The notes under the pieces were generated by a model. It made no database searches and was not told the DNA's origin. It saw only the letters and a list, made by a program, of their open reading frames with translations. 64,000 nt of DNA from Streptomyces cyaneochromogenes (GTDB lineage Bacteria > Actinomycetota > Actinomycetes > Streptomycetales > Streptomycetaceae), in contig NZ_CP034539.1 in NCBI RefSeq assembly GCF_003963535.1, positions 9,920,001-9,984,000 of the forward strand. Direction: 5' to 3'. Positions within the stretch are counted from its first letter, which is position 1. Each line of letters opens with the position of its first letter. The translations under genes were made by a program, and so were the position numbers. This document shows positions 56,201 through 64,000 of the stretch, piece by piece.

Positions 56201-58414
56201 TCAGGGACGGGGCGACAGCCACACCGTGGCCAGCGGCGGCAGCGTCAGCCGGATGTGCCCGTCCTCCGGCTTCAGCGGGTCGGGGTTGGTGACATCGCTG
56301 CCGCCGTAGCGCGCGGCATCGGTGTTGAGGGTCTCCTGCCAGGCGACGACGTGGTCCGGCGCCCAGAGGCGGTAGTCGTGGCGCACCACGGGGGAGAAGT
56401 TGCTGACGGCGAGCAGCGCGGTGCCGTCGGCCCCGAACCGCAGAAAGGCGAAGACGTTGTCGTCGGCCGCGTCCCCCAGCACCCACTGGAACCCGCCCGG
56501 GTCGGTGTCCCGCTCCCAAAGAGCCGGAGTGGCCCGGTAGAACGCGTTGAGGTCACGGACCAGATCCTGCACGCCCCGATGGTCACCCGCCGACGCGTAC
56601 CCCGGATCGAGCAGCCACCACTCGGGGCCGTGCGCCTCGGACCACTCGGCGCCCTGCGCGAACTCCTGCCCCATGAAGAGGAGTTGCTTGCCGGGGTGGG
56701 CCCACATGAAGCCCAGGTACGCGCGGTGGTTGGCACGGCGCTGCCACCAGTCGCCCGGCATCTTGGAGACCAGCGCCTGCTTGCCGTGCACGACCTCGTC
56801 GTGGGAGATGGGCAGGACGTAGTTCTCGCTGTAGGCGTACACCATCGAGAACGTCATCTCGTTGTGGTGGTACTTGCGGTGCACCGGCTCCTTGGCCATG
56901 TACTCCAGCGAGTCGTGCATCCAGCCCATGTTCCACTTCAGCCCGAACCCCAGCCCGCCGCTGTCGGTCGGCCGGGTCACCCCGCCCCAGGCGGTCGACT
57001 CCTCGGCGATCGTCACCACCCCCGGGTTGCGCCGGTACACGGTCGCGTTCATCTCCTGCAGGAACGCCATCGCGTCCAGGTCCTCCCGCCCGCCGTACGC
57101 GTTCGGCGCCCACTGCCCGGAGTCCCGCGAGTAGTCGAGATAGAGCATCGAGGCGACGGCGTCCACCCGCAGCCCGTCGATGTGGAACTCCTCGCACCAG
57201 TACGTGGCGTTCGCGACCAGGAAGTTGCGGACCTCGGTACGCCCGTAGTCGAACTCGAACGTTCCCCAGTCCGGGTGCTCGGCCCGCCGTGCGTCCCCGG
57301 GTTCGTACAGCGGGTCCCCGTCGAAGCGGCTCAGCGCCCAGTCGTCCTTGGGGAAATGGGCGGGCACCCAGTCCACGATCACTCCGACGCCGGCCTGGTG
57401 CAGGGCGTCGACCAGGTACTTGAAGTCGTCGGGGCTGCCGAGGCGGGCCGTGGGCGCGTAGAAGCCGGTGACCTGGTAGCCCCAGGAACCGGCGAAGGGG
57501 TGCTGTGCGACCGGCATGAACTCGACGTGGGTGAACCCGAGGTCGGTGACGTACGCGGGCAGTTGCTCGGCGAGTTCGCGGTACGTCAGGCCCGGACGCC
57601 AGGACGGGAGGTGCACCTCGTAGACGGAGAACGGAGCCCGGTGCACCGGGACGTCACCGCGGTGTGCCATCCACCGCTCGTCGCCCCACTCGTAGTGCGA
57701 GGCGTGCACGATCGACGCCGTGTCCGGCGGGACCTCCGCACGGCGCGCCATCGGATCGGCCTTGAGGAACCGGTCGCCGTACCGGGAGGTGATCTCGAAC
57801 TTGTACCGGGCGCCCTCGCCGATGCCCGGCAGGAACAGCTCCCACACGCCGGACGCCCCGAGGGACCGCATCGGGAACGCCGTACCGTCCCAGCAGGTGA
57901 AGTCCCCGGCGACCCGCACGCCCTGGGCGTTCGGCGCCCACACCGTGAAACGGGTGCCCCTCACGCCCTGGTGGGTCATCGGCTCGGCGCCCAGCGCCTT
58001 CCACAGCTCCTCGTGCCGGCCTTCGCGGACGAGGTGCAGGTCGAGCTCGCCGAGGGCGGGCAGGAAGCGGTACGGGTCGTGGACCTCGCGTTCGTCGGAC
58101 CCGTCCTGCGCGTACGACACGAGCAGCGTGTACGCGGGGATCTCGTCCAGCGGCAGTACGCCGGAGAAGAGGCCGCCGCCCTCCGAGACCAGCTCGGTGC
58201 GCTCGCCGTCGACCACCACGCTCACCGCACGCGCGAACGGGCGCAGCGCCCGCAAGGCGATCCCGCCCGGCATCGGATGGGCGCCGAGCAGCGCGTGCGG
58301 ATCGTGGTGGGCGCCCGACAGCAGGCGATCGCGGTCGGCCGGGTCGAGTGCGGGCGCGGTGGCACCGCGGCCCGGTCCGGCCGGCTCGGGGCGCGAGGTC
58401 TCGTGCAGGGCCAT
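56201..58414 (-). CDS. glgB: 1,4-alpha-glucan branching enzyme
   Basis: 737 residues from ATG 58,412-58,414, GAGGAG site. N-terminal CBM48-type beta domains (about 40-240), then the GH13 barrel. The nucleophile Asp is in GLRVDAVASML, the acid/base Glu in TIAEESTAW and the third acid in PISHDEVVHGK. It introduces alpha-1,6 branches. Last gene of the glgE-treS-mak-glgB operon, 4 bases behind mak. Confidence 0.93.
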   Translation of the reverse strand: MALHETSRPEPAGPGRGATAPALDPADRDRLLSGAHHDPHALLGAHPMPGGIALRALRPFARAVSVVVDGERTELVSEGGGLFSGVLPLDEIPAYTLLVSYAQDGSDEREVHDPYRFLPALGELDLHLVREGRHEELWKALGAEPMTHQGVRGTRFTVWAPNAQGVRVAGDFTCWDGTAFPMRSLGASGVWELFLPGIGEGARYKFEITSRYGDRFLKADPMARRAEVPPDTASIVHASHYEWGDERWMAHRGDVPVHRAPFSVYEVHLPSWRPGLTYRELAEQLPAYVTDLGFTHVEFMPVAQHPFAGSWGYQVTGFYAPTARLGSPDDFKYLVDALHQAGVGVIVDWVPAHFPKDDWALSRFDGDPLYEPGDARRAEHPDWGTFEFDYGRTEVRNFLVANATYWCEEFHIDGLRVDAVASMLYLDYSRDSGQWAPNAYGGREDLDAMAFLQEMNATVYRRNPGVVTIAEESTAWGGVTRPTDSGGLGFGLKWNMGWMHDSLEYMAKEPVHRKYHHNEMTFSMVYAYSENYVLPISHDEVVHGKQALVSKMPGDWWQRRANHRAYLGFMWAHPGKQLLFMGQEFAQGAEWSEAHGPEWWLLDPGYASAGDHRGVQDLVRDLNAFYRATPALWERDTDPGGFQWVLGDAADDNVFAFLRFGADGTALLAVSNFSPVVRHDYRLWAPDHVVAWQETLNTDAARYGGSDVTNPDPLKPEDGHIRLTLPPLATVWLSPRP

Positions 58415-58418
58415 GGGG

Positions 58419-59780
58419 TCAGGCTCCTCTCACGGCGAGGCGTTCGATCGCCGCCATCGGTACGGGCAACCAGTCGGGTCGGTGCCGGGCCTCGTACAGC
58501 ACCTCGTACACGGCGCGGTCGGTCTCGTAAGCACGCAGCAGGCCGTGCTTCTTGCGCGGGTCCCATCCGGCGCGGTCGGCATAGCCCGCGCAGTAGGCCT
58601 CCCGGCAGCGGCGCGCCCACTCCGGACGCCACGGACGGCGCTGCCGGGCGGCGTAGTCGAAGGAGCGCAGCATCCCGGCGATGTCCCGCACGGGGGAGTG
58701 GACGGCACGCCGCTCGGCGAGCGGACGGGACGGCTCGCCCTCGAAGTCGATGACGAACCACTCACGTCCGGCCCGCAGCACCTGACCCAGGTGCAGGTCA
58801 CCGTGGATGCGCTGGGCCGGCGGCCCGGGATCGCAGGCGGCGAGGGCGCCGAAGGCGGTGCGCAGGCCGGGGACATAGGGCTGCAGCGCGGGGACGAAGT
58901 GCGCGGCGTTCTCCAGTCGCTCGGTCATCGCCGCCGCCGTACGGCCGTTCTCGCCGAGGCCCCGCGAGGGGAAGGCCGACGCCAGCGCCAGATGCACCTC
59001 CGCCGTCGCCCGCCCCAGCTGACGGGCCTCCGCCGTGAAGTCGCCGCCCGAGGCCAGCGCGTCCAGCGCCAGGGTCCAGCCGTCGGAGGCGTCCCGCAGG
59101 AACGGCTGGAGCACCCCGAGGGTCGCCTCGCGCGGATGCGTCGTGCGGAACCAGGCCACGGGGGCCGGCACCCGGCGGCAGCCCTGCTCGGCCAGCGCGC
59201 CCGGCACCTCCAGGTCGGGGTTGACGCCCGGCTGGATGCGCCGGAAGAGCTTCAGGATGAACGCGTCGCCGTACACCAGCGAGGAGTTGGACTGCTCGGC
59301 GTCCAGCACCCGTGGCACCAGCCCGGCGGGCACGGTCACCGACGGGTCCGCCTCGAACCGCAGCGGGCCCGACGGACCGGGGTGCCGCAGCCGCTCCAGG
59401 AGCAGCTGGGCCGACCGGGGGTCCTGCAACGCGTCGAACACCGTCAGACCGGCCAGCGGCCCCTCCTCGGCCCGCCCGATGAGCGCCCGGCCGAGCCGCG
59501 GCGACAGGTGCTGCCGTACGCCGATCAGCAGCTGGTAGCAGTCACCGGCCGGGGGCGTGCCGCCCGGGGCGGGCACCGCCGAGTGACCGGCGTGCACCAG
59601 CAGATGCAGACAGCCCGGGAACAGCTCCGTCATCGACAGCAGCGACAGATCGGTGACGGGCCGGTCCTTGCCCGCGAACCAGCGCTGCCGTGGCAGCCAC
59701 TCGCGCAGCAACCCGGCGAGCGAGGCCATCGGGTCGGCCTCGACCGTACGGGTCGGTCGGGGAGATGCGGTCTTCTGCAT
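58419..59780 (-). CDS. mak: Maltokinase
   Basis: 453 residues from ATG 59,778-59,780. N-terminal LPRQRWFAGKDR is the signature of the maltokinase cap domain. The kinase core has IHGDLHLGQVL (catalytic loop) and WFVIDFEGEPSR (metal-binding Asp). It phosphorylates maltose to maltose-1-phosphate, the donor for GlgE. In this operon it acts after TreS, with which it forms a complex in mycobacteria. Length agrees with characterised Mak1/Pep2. Confidence 0.92.
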   Translation of the reverse strand: MQKTASPRPTRTVEADPMASLAGLLREWLPRQRWFAGKDRPVTDLSLLSMTELFPGCLHLLVHAGHSAVPAPGGTPPAGDCYQLLIGVRQHLSPRLGRALIGRAEEGPLAGLTVFDALQDPRSAQLLLERLRHPGPSGPLRFEADPSVTVPAGLVPRVLDAEQSNSSLVYGDAFILKLFRRIQPGVNPDLEVPGALAEQGCRRVPAPVAWFRTTHPREATLGVLQPFLRDASDGWTLALDALASGGDFTAEARQLGRATAEVHLALASAFPSRGLGENGRTAAAMTERLENAAHFVPALQPYVPGLRTAFGALAACDPGPPAQRIHGDLHLGQVLRAGREWFVIDFEGEPSRPLAERRAVHSPVRDIAGMLRSFDYAARQRRPWRPEWARRCREAYCAGYADRAGWDPRKKHGLLRAYETDRAVYEVLYEARHRPDWLPVPMAAIERLAVRGA

Positions 59781-59813
59781 GGTGACGCGTCCTTTCCTCG
59801 GCAGGCTCAGAGC

Positions 59814-61538
<1,725 letters not shown>

Positions 61539-61543
61539 GACGC

Positions 61544-63550
61544 TCAAGACCCTCCGGTCTGCGGTGGCGATGCCTGGACGTGGAGCACGTGCGCGGGTGC
61601 CCTTCCGGGCTCCAGGCGTACGTAGTTGGTCCGGCCCCAGCGGTAGGTCTCACCCGTCAGTTCGTCGTGCACGGACAGGGAGGCATCCCAGTCCAGGCCG
61701 AGGTGCGGCATGTCCAACGAGACCGTGGCCTCCTGGGTGTGGTGGGGGTCGAGGTTGGCGACCACCAGAACCGTGTCCGGGCCCTGCCGTTTGGAGTAGG
61801 CGATCAGCGCGTCGTTGTCGGTGTGGTGGAAGCGGAGGTTCCTGAGCCGGTGCAGTGCGGGGTGGCTTCTGCGGATGGCGTTGAGCTGCGTGATCAGGGG
61901 ACTGATGGTGCGGCCTTCGCGTTCGGCGGTTTCCCAGTCGCGGGGGCGCAGCTGGTATTTCTCCGAGTGGAGGTACTCCTCGCTGCCGTTGCGCAGGGGG
62001 GTGTTCTCGCACAGTTCGTAGCCGCTGTAGATGCCCCAGGTGGGGGAGAGGGTGGCGGCGAGGACGGCGCGGACCTCGAAGGCGGGGCGGCCGCCGTTCT
62101 GGAGGTAGGCGTGCAGGATGTCGGGGGTGTTGACGAAGAAGTTCGGCCGCATGTAGGCCGCCGCCTCACCCGACAGCTCCGTCAGGTACTCGGTGAGTTC
62201 CTGTTTGGTGTTGCGCCAGGTGAAGTAGGTGTAGGACTGCTGGAAGCCGATCTGGGCCAGGGTGTGCATCATCGCCGGGCGGGTGAAGGCCTCGGCGAGG
62301 AAGATGACGTCGGGGTCGGTGCGGTTGATGTCGGCGATCACCCGCTGCCAGAAGACGACCGGTTTGGTGTGCGGATTGTCCACGCGGAAGATCCGCACCC
62401 CGTGGTCCATCCAGTGCCGCAGGACGCGCAGCGTCTCTGCGGTCAGGCCGTCCATGTCGGCGTCGAAGGCGATGGGGTAGATGTCCTGGTACTTCTTCGG
62501 CGGGTTCTCGGCGTAGGCGATGGTGCCGTCGGGGCGGTGGTGGAACCACTCGGGGTGTTTGTGGACCCAGGGGTGGTCGGGCGAGCACTGCAGGGCGAAG
62601 TCGAGGGCGATCTCCAGGCCGAGTTCCCGCGCGGCGGCCACGAAGGCGTCGAAGTCCTCGAGGGTGCCGAGGTCGGGGTGGACGGCGTCGTGGCCGCCTT
62701 CGGGGGAGCCGATCGCCCAGGGCACACCGACGTCGTCGGGACCCGCGGACAGGGTGTTGTCGGGGCCCTTGCGGAAGGTGGTGCCGATGGGGTGGATGGG
62801 CGGGAGGTAGACGACGTCGAAGCCCATCGCGGCGATCGCGGGCAGCCGGCGGGCGGCGGTGGTGAAGGTGCCGTGGGGCTGCTCTGGGGTGCCTTCGGAG
62901 CGGGGGAAGAACTCGTACCAGGAGCCGTACAGGGCCCGTTCGCGTTCGACCAGCAGGGGCAGCGGGTCCGAGGCGGTGACCAGGTCCCGCAGCGGATACC
63001 GCCCCAACACCGCGTCCACGTTCGCCGCGAACGCCGCCTCCAGCCGCGACACGGGGGGCAGCGAGTCGTCCCGCAACGCCTCCGCGGCGGCCAGCACGGT
63101 TGCCCTCCCCGCGTCGTCGGGCACCGAGGCCGCCGCACGCTCGTAGAGTTCGCCGCCCTCCTCCAGGACCAGTCCGACGTCGATCCCGGCCGGAACCTTG
63201 ATACGGGCGGTGTGGCGCCAGGTGGCCACCGGATCGCCCCAGGCCTCCACGTGAAACGTCCAGTTGCCCACTGCGGGAGGCGTGACCTTGGCTCCCCAGC
63301 GATCGCTGCCCGGAGCCAGCTCGTGCATCGGCGTCCACGGGCCGGGACGGCCGTCCGGGTCGGTCAGCACGACATTGGCGGCCACCGCGTCATGGCCCTC
63401 CCGGAACACGGTGGCGGTGACCTCGAAGGTCTCTCCCACGACCGCCTTCGCCGGATGCCTGCCGCACTCCACGGCCGGCTGTACGTCCCGTACCGGGATG
63501 CGGCCGATCGTCCCGGTCCCGCGACCGGTCCTCGTCTTGGTCCTGCCCAT
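61544..63550 (-). CDS. glgE: Alpha-1,4-glucan:maltose-1-phosphate maltosyltransferase
   Basis: 668 residues from ATG 63,548-63,550 with GGAGGTG. N-terminal beta domain, then a GH13_3 barrel. The nucleophile Asp is in IFRVDNPHTKP and the acid/base Glu in VIFLAEAFTRP, the motifs that mark GlgE. HGTFTTAARRLPAIAAMGFDVVYLPPIHPIG is the family start of the barrel. It extends alpha-glucans with maltosyl units from maltose-1-phosphate. First gene of the operon. Confidence 0.94.
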   Translation of the reverse strand: MGRTKTRTGRGTGTIGRIPVRDVQPAVECGRHPAKAVVGETFEVTATVFREGHDAVAANVVLTDPDGRPGPWTPMHELAPGSDRWGAKVTPPAVGNWTFHVEAWGDPVATWRHTARIKVPAGIDVGLVLEEGGELYERAAASVPDDAGRATVLAAAEALRDDSLPPVSRLEAAFAANVDAVLGRYPLRDLVTASDPLPLLVERERALYGSWYEFFPRSEGTPEQPHGTFTTAARRLPAIAAMGFDVVYLPPIHPIGTTFRKGPDNTLSAGPDDVGVPWAIGSPEGGHDAVHPDLGTLEDFDAFVAAARELGLEIALDFALQCSPDHPWVHKHPEWFHHRPDGTIAYAENPPKKYQDIYPIAFDADMDGLTAETLRVLRHWMDHGVRIFRVDNPHTKPVVFWQRVIADINRTDPDVIFLAEAFTRPAMMHTLAQIGFQQSYTYFTWRNTKQELTEYLTELSGEAAAYMRPNFFVNTPDILHAYLQNGGRPAFEVRAVLAATLSPTWGIYSGYELCENTPLRNGSEEYLHSEKYQLRPRDWETAEREGRTISPLITQLNAIRRSHPALHRLRNLRFHHTDNDALIAYSKRQGPDTVLVVANLDPHHTQEATVSLDMPHLGLDWDASLSVHDELTGETYRWGRTNYVRLEPGRAPAHVLHVQASPPQTGGS

Positions 63551-63572
63551 GGTTCACCTCCACCGTGCTCGA

Positions 63573-63593
63573 GGCCGGGCCCAAGGCCCGGCC
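63573..63593 (+). terminator. Hairpin between the DUF5133 gene and glgE
   Basis: GGCCGGGCC (63,573-63,581) pairs with GGCCCGGCC (63,585-63,593) across a 3-base loop. A GGGTTTT follows on the plus strand but no T-run on the minus strand, where it would separate the two genes; it lies 23 bases upstream of glgE. Confidence 0.45.
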
Positions 63594-63621
63594 GGGTTTT
63601 CCGAACTGTGCCGGACGGCGG

Positions 63622-63924
63622 CTATCTCCCCGCGAGGAAACGCCACCGCCGTGATCTCGCCGGACCCCTCCGCGTCACGGCACGCAGGTGGGGCCTTTCG
63701 TCCTGCTCCCGGAGGTAGGCCGCCGGGGTGATGCGCAGATACCGCTCGGCCGCGTCCGCGGCCTCGCGCGCGCAGCGCTTCCCCATCAGCACGCACAGGG
63801 TGTAGCCGGCGTCCTCGAACGTGGCGCGCACCGCGTGGTCGGCCGGGGCCGCGAGCATGGCACGCTCCCAGGCCCGGTATCGCCGCAGTTGCCGGGCGAC
63901 TTCGGCTTTTGCCGGTAGCAGCAT
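63622..63924 (-). CDS. DUF5133-like Streptomyces protein
   Basis: 100 residues from ATG 63,922-63,924; a GTG four codons earlier is too near the ribosome site. MLLPAKAEVARQLRRYRAWERAML and TFEDAGYTLCVLMGKRCAREAADAAERYL match a small Streptomyces-specific family with one conserved helical domain and no known activity. Positioned upstream of glgE on the same strand with a hairpin between. 63,925-64,000 holds nothing recognisable. Confidence 0.75.
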   Translation of the reverse strand: MLLPAKAEVARQLRRYRAWERAMLAAPADHAVRATFEDAGYTLCVLMGKRCAREAADAAERYLRITPAAYLREQDERPHLRAVTRRGPARSRRWRFLAGR

Positions 63925-64000
63925 GGCGCCGTACACCTTCCGGGCTGCTCGATGACGCGTCTCCCGCCGTCGGGCGGAACCCGCGCGCGTACACGCACGG

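Overview
The window is high-GC actinobacterial chromosome and reads as Streptomyces: a WhiB-family protein, a DUF5133-type protein, a complete GlgE-pathway operon, lipoprotein and Tat-type signal sequences, and an integrated actinomycete-type conjugative element. No tRNA, rRNA, CRISPR array or insertion sequence was recognised.

Layout. 1-4.2 kb: minus-strand genes for a TPR protein (cut by the window edge), an AIM24-like protein, a TerD-CAP-CAP fusion and a secreted DD-peptidase/beta-lactamase-fold hydrolase. 4.3-11.1 kb: a plus-strand sugar-utilisation operon (ROK repressor, GH27 with carbohydrate-binding module, GH95, SGNH esterase-like lipoprotein). 11.1-14.0 kb: a large LuxR/LAL regulator. 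14.1-17.6 kb: a tightly overlapping operon in which a response-regulator receiver is fused to a thioredoxin-reductase-like flavoprotein, followed by a cyclic-nucleotide-domain histidine kinase and a UBP zinc-finger protein.

17.5-30.8 kb: a 13.2-kb integrative element with a large serine recombinase, an FtsK/TraB-like DNA translocase, Spd-like membrane proteins, an XRE regulator, a primase-helicase replication protein and several small proteins. Its ends can be read to the base. The element sits inside codons 12-14 of the receiver-flavoprotein gene. The displaced native 5' end of that gene (12 codons before the core) lies at the other end of the element, at 30,800. The element supplies a new in-frame start, so the host gene is given a new 5' end rather than being destroyed. 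Joining the two element halves across the 8-bp core rebuilds an attP with perfect 9-bp inverted arms.

30.9-43.9 kb: housekeeping and accessory chromosome (VOC protein, universal stress protein, DUF4032 protein, MBL hydrolase, acyltransferase, AlkB, TetR plus KstD-like flavoprotein, DUF488, M1 peptidase, L,D-transpeptidase-like lipoprotein, two-component system). 43.9-56.1 kb: WhiB, saccharopine-dehydrogenase-like reductase divergent from a TetR regulator, MFS exporter, orphan cyclic-nucleotide-binding protein with a possible attenuator-like leader, FUSC membrane protein, type II NADH dehydrogenase-like protein, secreted proteins and an acyl-CoA synthetase. 56.2-63.6 kb: glgE-treS-mak-glgB, which makes alpha-glucan from trehalose/maltose through maltose-1-phosphate. 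The window ends in a DUF5133-type gene.

The most interesting content is the element: its target site and promoter/N-terminus swap, its combination of serine recombinase with AICE-like transfer genes, and the tandem and inverted repeats in its replication and Spd genes, which are candidate origin or transfer sites.
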